Source of the DNA: Rhynchosporium graminicola
Taxonomy: Eukaryota; Ascomycota; Leotiomycetes; Helotiales; Ploettnerulaceae
NCBI GenBank assembly: GCA_900074885.1
Contig: FJUW01000016.1
Coordinates: forward strand, 348,577 to 412,576
DNA length: 64,000 bases
Direction: 5' to 3'
Positions within the stretch are counted from its first letter, which is position 1, and each line of letters begins with the position of its first letter. The notes under the pieces are model-generated. The model saw only the letters and a program-made list of their open reading frames with translations. It was not told the DNA's origin and ran no database searches. The position numbers and the translations under genes are program-made. Below are positions 38,286 through 48,709 of this stretch, in pieces.

Positions 38286-40165
38286 ATGTCGAACGCTACA
38301 GACGAGAACAATGCAGCTACTGCACACAAGGAGATGGGCCATGAGTTCGAAGTACCATCAAGGGTAAGATGCGAGCACCCCGTTCAGCTCGGTGAATCAA
38401 AGATACCTGGCGCAGGTCGTGGACTCTTTGTTTTACACGATGTGAAGGAAGGTGGTCTTGTCTTCGAGATTCCAAATGTCCGTCTCTCAATTGTAAGTCA
38501 AGATCGATAATCGTATATCCTACGGTTTCCATTATTATTCAAATACTGAGTTTTACCTGGATAGATCCGCGGCGAAAGTCTAGACACAACCTGCGACTAT
38601 TGCTTCGCCCATACCTCCGTATATGGTCAGACTGATCCCCGATCCGACCTTTCCTATAAAGCCTGCAACAACTGTAATATTCCATCATACTGTAGCCCTG
38701 CCTGTACCAAAACTGCTTGGACCACATACCATCAATACGAATGTCCGAACTTCTCAAAGATTGCTTCATCAGACCCCGAGGGCAAAATCAGATGTCGAAA
38801 TGAAGACCTTCGCACTATCATCCGAATCCTCTCTCTGCAATTTGCCGGGATGATACCAGATGAGGAGTGGGAGGAGATAATCAGCTTGAAACCACAGCCA
38901 GCAGGACCGGGTGAAGAATCAGGTCTGCCTGTCATTGTTACTAACATCAAAGCCTTGATCGCACAGCACGGCCTCACGAACCTAAGCATGGAAGTCGTTG
39001 AAAATATCATTCGTGCTGTAAGTTTTGCCTCAGTTCTTCTATCAACTTTAGCTAAACCTATTAGTACTTCAACAATCGGTGCTTCGTCCAACTCTGGGTT
39101 CCTTATCTTTCGCCGCCATCAAGCGTCCACCGTTACCGCCACCTTGAGGTCCCCATCGGCGAGTGCCTCGAGCCCTTCTACAGTATGCTCAATCACTGCT
39201 GTATCCCAAATTGTACCTGGCTATCGGAAGGACGAACGCTTCAAGTCCGCGCTGAGAGAGACATCGCTGCAGGTGAAGAACTCACCATATGCTACACCTG
39301 GAGTAACACTTTGAAAGATCGTCAGGAGAAGTTGTCGGGTTGGATTGGCAAGTGCACTTGCGTTTTGTGTCTCAATCCACCGAGGGAGCCGACGGGAAAA
39401 TTAAGAGAAAGTGTAGAGAAACTACTCAAGGCAAGAGGTGGTGATGCTACCCCATCTCATGCTCGATCCACCTCAATCTTGTGCGCAATCAGCAAAATGG
39501 AGCTTGTTGGATTAGGAGTTGAAGCATGGCCGATGAGAAATCTGTACGCACAATTGTTTCGCTGTCGCTGTGGTCAGGTCAGTACTTCCCGTCCTATGTT
39601 CCTTGCCATAAGGGAATCTACTAGGTAGAATGGGATCCTGCATTCTGGTCCTGAGACAATGAGGATTACGCATACTAAAATTTTAATCTAGTATGATGGA
39701 CCAACAATGCTGAAAACGTGGCTGAAGTTGTACTTCTTCATTGAGCCTGCGATGCGACCTCAGGAGAGTCTCGGCAACCGAAACAGATCTCTGACCGTCC
39801 TCGCCTACCTCCTCGATCTGAATGATCCGACTTATTCTCATCTCGAACCATACCCGAAGGAAGTTCTAAAGCTAGCACCATGGCTGCACTACCAGCTAAG
39901 AGCGAAGTTGCTGTACAGTATCCGCCAATGCAATGGCCCAGATTCCTACTGTGTCAAGTACGAGGAGGAGACGTACGAGAAGGACTTTGGTCAATTGGAG
40001 AGAGATGCAGAAGCAATGGTCGTCAGGGAAGTGAGAGATTACGTACCATTCTACAAGAGTGCAGAGTCGAAGTGGGCGTTTCTGAAGGATATGAATGAGC
40101 TTTTGGCTTGGGCTGAACTTCCTGCTCGGGCTGAATCGCAACTTGTTACCATCCATTCGGTTTGA
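38286..40165 (+). CDS. MYND-SET (SMYD-like) protein, copy 4
   Basis: Predicted 548 residues from exons 38286-38492, 38565-39017, 39065-39577 and 39692-40165, all phase 0. The N-terminal SET part reads IPGAGRGLFVLHDVKEGGLVF. The first intron lies at the same point as in copy 3. The MYND finger follows: TCDYCF (C79, C82), CNNCNIPSYCSPAC and YHQYECP. The core SET motif is MLNHCCIPNC (N263-N269), then AERDIAAGEELTICYTW and the post-SET cysteines GKCTCVLC. The helical tail extends to the C-terminus. The frame upstream starts with GTG only, so the ATG at 38286 is preferred. It keeps the NHxC asparagine that copy 3 lacks, so it is the better candidate for an active enzyme. It converges with the methyltransferase gene, ending 771 bp from its stop. 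Confidence 0.88.
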
Positions 40166-40936
40166 TACATGGGTTCTGTTTCTGGTGGGTTGAATGGTCT
40201 CATTGGTGTTCCATCTCAATCTAAAGCTTTTCTAGATATTTCTCCCTCGGACCGCGTGATCAAGTCAACATTCCATGTAAATGTGGGAATGTATTCTAGT
40301 CCTACGAGCGATTCGGTTGAGCAACTTTACGTCGTAAAATGGACCGTACAGTCCTGAATAAACCATGAAGAATACAATCTAACAAAAAGCCATGATAGTT
40401 CGTAAATTCTTTGCATCATAGGGAGCCAATGTGAGGCAGCAGCAGACCCTAGAAAACTACGAAAAAATTTGGACCGATGAGGTTGCTAGCACTACATTTG
40501 CAAGGAAATCCTACCATCAACGGCGGCAGTCACTGAAATCTCGCAAAATCATCTCCACGGTCATATCTTGTGAGTTGATTTGTTTCATGCCCAAAACTGT
40601 CCAGTACAGAGCAGAAATGCCAGCAACATCAGGTCTTCCTTTCTGGATGGTCATCGACCTCCGACGCTGTTGCCTAAATGCCAAACTAACCAGACCCAAC
40701 TGCAAAGCGTAACATACACAGTGTTTTGAAAGCGAGCAAGAGACGCGCGAAAAGAAACAACAATCGATTGAAGACGGAGATCAGGCTAGCTCTATGAGAC
40801 GTTCTTGTTTCCCAACAGGTAGGAGGGCTTCTTAGGAACCAGCCAGCCCGTCAAAGCTGCCCTCTCTGACGCTTAGTACCATCGAAGATTCAGGTCCGCC
40901 CTGGTCTTCGGTTCATACCTATCAACCAGCCCTGCC
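40166..40936. other. convergent intergenic region
   Basis: Lies between the 3' ends of MYND-SET copy 4 and the DNA methyltransferase. A 93-codon frame (40431-40712) has no recognised motif. Confidence 0.5.
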
Positions 40937-43839
40937 CTATTTAGTTATCTTTGCATGTCTCTCCTGTTCAGCCTTGTCAGCCTTTCTTAGATGCTTGATG
41001 ATAGCTTTGAATAGAATCTCAGAAATTAAGGGCGGGACGGCATTGCCGATCTGCTTCTTGATACAGCTTCCATGAAAGACATGGTGATGTGGGAATGACT
41101 GAAGGGAAGCCAGCTCCCGATCTGTGAAACCTCTTAGGCCGTCAGGGTGTCCTCGGCCCCCACCATCGCAGGTTATGGTGGGTATAACACCAGATGCATC
41201 CCATTCCCCTTTCCCACGGCCATCTACGGCTTCGACATTGTGATTAGGGGCCTGGTTAGGAATTTTTCTCAGAACGCTTCGGACGCTAGTGAATGGCTTC
41301 AGGCCATTTGAAGAACTGGCAGAGTGGGTGTACTCGGGGATCTCGGGGAGAGTCTCACCGGGGCTGAGAGATGTTAGTAAGAGGACAATATATCGACAGG
41401 TAGGGAGGTACTTACCACGCGGCGACAATAATGAGGCGACGACGGGTCTGAGCCAGACCGTATCGATGAAATTCTACAATTTGATACGCAATAGAATAGC
41501 CGTAACTCGTGAATGTCTGGATGAGAGCATTGAAGGCCATCGAAAACTTCGGATGCAAGATACCGAAGGTCTGCTCTAAAGTAATGATGCGAGGGCGAGC
41601 CTTATCGACGATGGCATCACAAGCGAAAAGCGAATCGAAATTCTGCTGATCGTTTTTGCCAGCTCTCGTATGGACTGGCGAGAAAACCTGGCAGGGAGGT
41701 GATAGGTGTAGCACATCCACGAAGAGATCAACGCTGGCATTGATCTGCGCTACAAGATCATGGGCCCACATTTCGTAATGAGTAGCAGTTGAGAAGTTGG
41801 CCTTCCAAGTCTTGCCTGCGTTTTTATCAAAGTCCAGACCCCAAGTGACCTCGAGACCTGCAGCGACAGAGCCTCGGGTGGTACCTCCGGCACCACAAAC
41901 TAAATCGAAGTCAGTAGTTCTCCTTCTGACTAAAGACTAAGGCTAGAGAAGAATTGCGCGATACTTACAAGCATCTCCATAAGTGTAAGCTGAAGCAGCC
42001 GGGTTGAGCTTTCGCTGGCTCGCAGAGCCCGATACACGTCTGAAGCCCTGAATGCTGCTAGATATCTGTGGTGATGTGAGGTCAACATCAGCTTTCCTTT
42101 TGTATCGACCTGAAATGCGACCTATATCATTGTTCGGGGGTTCCTCTCCGTCAATACTCAAAACAGACTTCAGTCTGACACGAACGTCCTCAATATCTAC
42201 CTGGCGGTGCTTTCTCGTAGCTTTATCGTCGTCGTCATCGTCGAGGATTTCGATGATCGAGCGTCTGCGAACTTGACCCTGGCAGGCTGCTGACTGAGCA
42301 TGTGGCTGTCGGGATTTCTGCTCGTGCCTGTTCTGGTAATGCTCGAACAATTCCAAGGATCTCTTGAATGTATGTCCACATGTAGGGCACTCGAACGGTT
42401 GGACATTCACCGGCTGTGTCTGTTGAGTAGTCGATGGTTGCGGCCTTCCAGCTCCACCGATCTTTGTATCGCCACGCCAGTTGTGCCTTAGAATTTCCGG
42501 GTCCATAAAGTAGCCAGATGTACATTCTTCCTCCGCAAGGCCGGTCAAAAGCTTTTTGCGGACATTGGTAGGGTAGATTGGGTTTCTTGAGTGTTCAACT
42601 GCGTTGTCGTAGAAAGTAACATATTTCCATCGTACAACGAGCCTCTCGTAATCCCTTATGTACTCTAAGTTTTCTGCACTGTCTTCGTACGGGAGGTTAT
42701 CCCGGGAGAATGCCAGTTCTGGGAAGGGGTAGTTGGTCGAAACCAGATAGCGAATTTTGACTAGGCCTTCTAGTCCTACCTGGACCATACTCTGCTCAAG
42801 GACTGGTCTATGATCATCTAGTTCGACCTCTAAGACAAAACACAACTCGTTGAGCTTCTTGGGAAGCTGACCACCGATACGAGCACAGCGCTCTAAACGC
42901 CAGCCACGAAGAAAGATCTCTCCAGTCTGGTAGTTCTTGATGACCTTTCCAATTTTCAGGAAACCTCCATTGAGGAATTCGACAAGTTTTCCCTTCTTCA
43001 GATTCATGCCATGAATTGTGTGTGTTTCTATCACTACTTGCGGTAGACAAATGGGAAGATTTCTAGCAGGTGTTGGTTCAGCTCGAGCTTGTTCTTGTGA
43101 CGCTGCCCCATAGAACTGGGCTTCGAATTTTTCTTCCAGGTCTTCCACATTTATTATGCCATTTTCGTCCTTTACTTCCTCGAACCCGTCGATATCAAAA
43201 GCCGTTAGTGAAGGCAGAGGCTTTTTCGATTGGTTGAGGTGGACTCCTTGAGTATCTGATGGGCGAGAAGTACCCGGCTTGGGTTTTGAATGAGAAGCCG
43301 TTGGCTTGGGATTGATGAGTCTTGGGCGCTTTCGAGTTAAACTAGCAGAGTTGTTTCGTGTCATAGGTGATTCGATGATCTGGACTTCGCACTCAGACTG
43401 ACAGATGGGAGTGTTGGTCGAGGCATTCAAATGATTTGGTGTAGGATTGCTAGAGCTTCCTCTTGTCGCCGGCGATTCGACAACTTGAACCTCGGAATCA
43501 GACGGAGATGGAGGCTCACTCTTAAGAGTGCAAGTTGAGGCAATGGAGAGTGCTCGGGGACGTTTCAAGGGCTTTTGTTGCGGAGTTCTGGAAGCTCCTG
43601 CCTCTACTATAAGAAGGAGTAAGCGTTATGCAAGGACAATATACAAGGCCATAATTGTAAGGCTGATAGGATGCAGATTTGGATACACATGCGCATCCTG
43701 GCCTTCGAAAAGTCGATAGCTTCGAAACAGAGTCCCAGGCAACTTGGGGGTTACATTTGAAATAGAACTCACCTTGCGGGTCAATATCAAAACCTCCATC
43801 CTCTCTGATCGCAAATACTGTATTGGCAATTCTCTTCAT
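40937..43839 (-). CDS. RID/Masc1-like C5-cytosine DNA methyltransferase with C2H2 finger
   Basis: Predicted 871 residues from exons 43839-43773, 43606-41969, 41899-41416 and 41363-40937. The catalytic half has motif I (YGDAFCGAGGTTRGS, joined over the second intron), motif IV LSPPCQVFSP with catalytic C638, motif VI as EQTFG (E677), motif VIII QTRRRLIIVAA and motif IX-X KKQIGNAVPP near 834. EQT in motif VI and the HLSPPCQ context are typical of the RID/Masc1/DmtA group, known only from Pezizomycotina and linked to repeat-induced point mutation and sexual development. The N-terminal half is acidic and disordered, then BAH-like (GKLVEFLNGGFLKIGKVI, GWRLERC). A C2H2 finger (C428, C431, H444, H449) precedes the catalytic domain. 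SUMO-interaction-like motifs occur at 61-71, 96-106 and about 470. Acts in the nucleus by inference. Confidence 0.92.
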
Positions 43840-45165
43840 TTCGAAGCCTTTACTATTTGACCTGTCCTCTTGTAGTTAGCATCCCCAAAGCCTGGGCTGT
43901 AGAGCAGTGACACGAACCAAATCAAGACGCAGATAAGAAGAAGATTGGCGCGGATTCCAGCTTAGGGCTATGCAATAACTCGAGCAATCTTTGTTGTGTT
44001 AGATTTTATCCTTGAGATCTCTGTATAGGGCTGACGAAACGTGTTATGCGAGAGAGAGCAAGGAAGGCAGGAATAAAGGAAGAGTTTGGAGGAGAGGTGT
44101 CAAGTAGAACAAGAAGGCAGTGAATCTGCTTTAAAAAAATTCTTTGCTATATTCTGAAGTGAGTATGGATAGGATACATTAGAGGTGAATAGACTTAAGA
44201 TCACTCACAGATAGATCTTAGTAGCCGACGAGGTAGGTCCTCACCTTCGAAAGTGTCTATAAAAGAACTAAGCCGGGGTGGATAGCTAGTTTTAGAATTT
44301 GATAGACGTCTTGACCGGTTAACTTCCGAGTCCGACCTTGTGTAGAAAGACTACCTTTATAGTAGTCTTGGTAGTATTACCCTCTGAGTTATTGCTTTCG
44401 AAGACAAATCATCGCACACATATAAGCTTGGGAAAGTAATAGAAGAGACGCAAGCGTTTAGATATACGGAAATCAGTAGAGAAGCTTCGAGCCAGATGCT
44501 AAGGAGTGAAGCGATGAACCTGATCTATGAATAAGGTATTGTTCTTTACAAGCACTATGGAATAAATGTCCAGTTATGCAGAAAGCAGCCTTAAGTCCAC
44601 CTAGAATGATCCAGGGAAACCTACTGCAATTAGTATTCCGATAATAGAGAAAGTAAAAGAATGCTTTCATAGTGCAGGATATGGAAGTGATAGATAACAG
44701 AACGAAATTCTTCTCGACTGATGCTAGAAAATTCCCGAATCTGAGCTTCCACCACCCTGGGATCTCTTTGCTGTCCAAAATACGGCTTGAATGAATACCG
44801 ATAAAGGCCACCAAGTTTTCGAAGTTATATGATAGAATGTCACAGAACTTGTCCCGCAGTCTGTCCCAAAAAGGGGAAGTTATGATTCGTCAGATCTGCT
44901 GTCCTCTCTCGAATAAGCAGCTTCCAGTCAAACGGTTACAAATCAACAACTTGTATGCCGCAGACCTGTTTGTGAGGTGACTTGATGCAAGTGAAGGAAA
45001 GCAAGCTGCATTTGATGGCGAGAGGTTTTTTACAAGAACTCTTCGTTCTATAGACTATACTCAGTTAGAGAGTACGACAGATTCAGAATCCCAAGCTAAC
45101 GCCCGCTTTGAATTGGCACGATTTTGCATTTCAGATTTTGAATACGCAGGTCATGAGGTTGCCTC
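43840..45165. other. intergenic, no supported gene
   Basis: Upstream region of the methyltransferase and 3' side of SRP19. About 44150-44400 is TA-rich with stops in all frames. A 113-codon minus frame at 44473-44814 has no recognised motif. Confidence 0.5.
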
Positions 45166-46077
45166 TCATTTCTTCTTTTTCTTGTCCTTTTTCTTTCCCT
45201 CTATCGCACCTTGCGGCGATGGAGCACTCCCACCTCCGCCGCCCATCATAGCCTGCATAGCAGACAGGTCTGGCATTCCTGGCATTCCTCCAGCTGCTCC
45301 AGCACCACCCATCTCTGCCATCATATCCTTGAAGAAGTTGTCGCTGACTCCACCACCTGTCAGAGCTGGCGAGTAATGGGGTAATAAAGTGTTCATTTTC
45401 CAGCCTCTGGGGACGGCAGGCTGTGGGTATGGCTTCGAGGCATCAGGAGGTGGTACACCTGGTACGCGGACGAGAGAGGCAGTGGCTCTGGTTGAAGGAT
45501 TTGCTTTTAGATGGGCGGAAACAAGAGTGTAGAGATGGTGTTCTGGGATATGTCAGTATGTGGTAGTTCCTCGAGCATGGGTACCAAATTGTGACGCACT
45601 GTTCTTGATATTTGTATTCCTACCACCCTTCAGCTTGATCTTCACCCGTCCTGGATTTGACCAATCCTTGGGATGAATCTTCGTCGGCTCGAACAGTGTC
45701 TCCAATCCCAATCGCCCGCAAGCGTTTACAATCTCCCGCGCAAGAGGATTCTCAACAGCTAGCTCCTTGGCCACCATTCTACCCTGACGTCGGCTTCTGT
45801 TTACGTCAAAGTACACTGGATATAAGCACTCGAAGCTCGCATATTTCGATTGATCCTCTGCCTGGACGAATTGGGTTCCATCTGGAGCAGTCTGCGCTCG
45901 CGAGCCGCCGGAGGGAATATTTGAGGGGTTTATAAGGGAGGGAGCGACTTGGGGGGCTGGCACTGCGGAAGGTCGAGCTCGTAAGATCTCCCGCTCATCA
46001 AAATCATCAGAGACATCTGAAATGTCACCCTCCGAGGGATCGCTGTCGGACACTTCTTCTATTCGGGCGTGCGACAT
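45166..46077 (-). CDS. SEC65: signal recognition particle subunit SRP19 (Sec65)
   Basis: SRP19 binds the tips of SRP RNA helices 6 and 8 and helps SRP54 join the particle that targets nascent proteins to the ER. Exons 46077-45600 and 45542-45166 give 284 residues. After an acidic N-terminal extension (1-75) comes the core: FECLYPVYFDVNRSRRQGRMV, LAREIVNACGRLGL and HPKDWSNPGRVKIKL, all hallmarks of the family. The 57 nt intron joins NIKN to KHHLYTLVSAHL in frame. The C-terminus is G/M/A-rich and ends in a lysine tract (GKKKDKKKKK), common in fungal orthologues and probably contacting RNA. The length agrees with fungal Sec65 proteins (about 270-300). Confidence 0.95.
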
Positions 46078-46951
46078 TGTCGTGTGTTGCTACCTACAGT
46101 TATGTGGAAGGTCGACGAGTTGGTGGGGTTGGGGGGCACGTGGGGTCCAATTCCACAAGGCGTCCGGGCTTCCAGGTTTAAGCTATCTACGGTCATGTGA
46201 TTTTAGCACATATTAGCACATACAAGATGCTGGGTTGCAATTTCGGCAACACTCGTGTAGGAATCTCCTAAGCCCAGTGAAAAAAATTGAGACAAACTCA
46301 GAAAAACTCATATTCTCAATCAGTAGAGTAGATGAAAGTGATGTTATGATTTTTGGAACAGGCGAGATCAAGCGACGTTAAGAAATCCAATAAATCGACT
46401 GTCGAAGCGTAGGTAGGTAGTGTTACAGAATCTTCAAGGAAATAATCTTGTTCATTTTTATCAACTCCATGGCGGTCGGTATGTATTTGACGTCAGAATA
46501 GATGATCTAGTCCTGAAGCTTTGCTGATTGCCAAGCTACGGCATGTAATTAGCTAGGGACATGACGACCGAACGGTGGAGCTTCAAGCTTGAGAAGTTCA
46601 TCTCGAAGGATCAGATACCGTGGCGAAGCTTATCTGAATCGTGGATCTGTATTCTGATTGGACTGGAAGGCGAGAAATAGATATGAGAGTGCCATTGAGG
46701 CTGTGAAACTAGCTCTATACTACACGTAAGTTACCCGATTTGGACAATCCTTCTGTAAGGTTGACTCCAACTATTGCAATGAGCTGCCAGATGTTCTGCG
46801 CCCGAGAGTTTGAAACGCGGCTGTCGTATGTTGCGTAAAGCATGATTTCATATATTCAGATAAGTGTAAGTAAGACCAATCAGTGCGCCGAAATCTTACA
46901 TGTTCTCCAAGCCAGATCGAACATATTCACCGTTAATACCATGAGACCTGA
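46078..46951. other. intergenic, nothing recognised
   Basis: Promoter side of SRP19 and 3' side of the Pex22-like gene. A TAGG run occurs near 46410. No motif-bearing frame. Confidence 0.5.
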
Positions 46952-48340
46952 TTAATCCCTATTCTCAATTCGCCGAGCCCAGTCATCACCGACCCTCAAA
47001 CCCTCTACAACTGCAATACCTCTTCCACGTCCTACGCGGTCTTCTCTTTCCCACCAATGCTCATTTTTCTCTATATGATCCGCCTCACTTTCGCTGTCGG
47101 CAAGTCCACCATGCCCGCCATCAGCGCCAACAACCAGGACTACATCTTTTGAAAGCCATGTTTGCAGGTGTGTGATCACTTCGCCATTGTCTCCTGCGAG
47201 AGACTCTTGTAGGTAAACAATTTCAGGGCCAAGGTGCCGAAGGATGTGGACATGTCCGGTGGGTGTGGTGAAAGGAAGAACCATAGTCTCTTTCTCCACA
47301 AGAGTAAGAGCTTGAGAGTAGACTGCGTAGAATGCTGGTGATGCGGAATTTGTAGATCTGTCATCATTAGCATTGACCGATGGTCCGATTGTAAGAAGCC
47401 TACAGGTGCTTCTCTGACTCCTCGCCAGGTGTATGCACTTGGTCATGACCAATATTAGAGAACGACGAACTCAGTGATCCTGGTGGTCTCGTGGCTCCTG
47501 CGTCTAGAGGGTGCTCCTTCAACCCAGGTGCATATATAAGGACGAACAAGCGGATCTTGGAGAAGTCTGTATTACGAGGTAAATGGGATAGGATAGACTA
47601 GCAATGTTAGATTTACGCATCTCGAGATTACATTATCTGCTTACAGGGTTTTCGTGAAACGAATCATCATCTTCATCAAAGTCATCGGAGTGGGTATCTG
47701 CAGATAAAACGATAGCAACCGTCTTCCTCTTCCCCTTACTGACGGGTACTCGTTGTGATGGCGCAACGTCTGGTATATTTTCCGATGAACGCAGGTCGAT
47801 AGGAGCCTGTGCGGGGATTCCTCTAGCCTCTGCTTCCTCACTCCACGCATTATGGTCCTTGTATGCATTTTTGTCTTCCTCCCTAATGCTTCCCAAGGCG
47901 CTTCCGACCACGGCGCCCACTGCTTCAATACCGCCAACTACACTTCGACTGGCGCTATCAAACACCTGCTGTGGACTTGGAGTCCTCCTAAGTGCGCCGG
48001 ACATTCGCGCCATGTAGCTTTGGGTTTCTTCTGGTCTTGGCCCTGGAACAGTTCCATATGCCACCTCTCCTGGTCTGACATCCGCGTAAGACGGCGGTCC
48101 TGTTATGACACTCCCGTCCGGCCTGTAACCTGGTCGATTGTATACGCTATCATTGTCTCTTGATGGACCGGGAGGACGAGAGAACTCATCGTCGTCGTCT
48201 TTACGCTCGCTCCATACCCAAGCAGCCAGTCCAATGGTCGCAACTGTGACGGTGAACGCGAGGGGGAGCCAGTATGTCACTGCGCCTCGCTGTGATGATG
48301 GTTGGGACCTGCGCCCTGAGCGATCGTAAGGGTATGACAT
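46952..48340 (-). CDS. Pex22-like peroxin
   Basis: Pex22 anchors the ubiquitin-conjugating enzyme Pex4 to the peroxisome membrane for recycling of the import receptor. Exons 48340-47645, 47597-47404 and 47357-46952 give 431 residues. The first intron (GTAAGC...CTAAC...CTAG, 47 nt) and second (46 nt) join what otherwise look like two unrelated frames. A short basic N-terminus is followed by one membrane helix (about 20-44, YWLPLAFTVTVATIGLAAWVW), a long polar linker and a Rossmann-like soluble domain: KTVAIVLSADTHSDDFDEDD, SILSHLP, IRLFVLIYAPGLKEHP, ETMVLPFTTPTGHVHILRHL and ERWW-like EHWWEREDRVG ending VVEGLRVGDDWARR. Architecture and my memory of the fungal family support Pex22; sequence similarity to yeast Pex22 itself is weak in general, so the name is tentative. 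Confidence 0.7.
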
Positions 48341-48709
48341 TTAGAGGTTGAGTAAGGTCAATTTCGAATCCGAGTTGGGTTTGCACATTGTACTTGTGAG
48401 GCTACCTGCGGTTCTGTAGGAGAGGGGGGCCGGAGTGAGGGTTGTGTACTATGAAAGAGTGAGGCAGGGAAAGCACTTCGGCGCTTTGTTGACTTTTGCG
48501 CGCGCGACAGATATCAACACGTGATTTCAAATGTAGCCACAATGCCAAGGCTACGTAAGAATGACTAACAATTATTTTGGCGATCCATGTATAATATCGC
48601 TCGCTCGCTGTCCGCATCACATATACTACAAGCAACCGACGATTACATCTTTGAATCCTCACACTTCTCCGAAAAACGGATTTCAAAAACCATTGACCGA
48701 GTATTCAGA
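48341..48709. promoter_or_regulatory. bidirectional promoter of Pex22-like and eIF2B gamma genes
   Basis: The two start codons are 369 bp apart and point away from each other, so both promoters must lie here unless transcripts overlap. An in-frame ATG at 48587 would shorten it. No specific element was identified. Confidence 0.5.

Noticed and set aside
32135..43839. SET array plus DNA methyltransferase as a dedicated defence or silencing island
   Set aside because: The genes belong to widespread chromatin or protein-methylation families and are convergent, not co-transcribed. Physical closeness alone does not support a joint system.
44473..44814. 113-codon minus-strand frame
   Set aside because: No motif, no flanking exons and composition typical of random AT-rich sequence.
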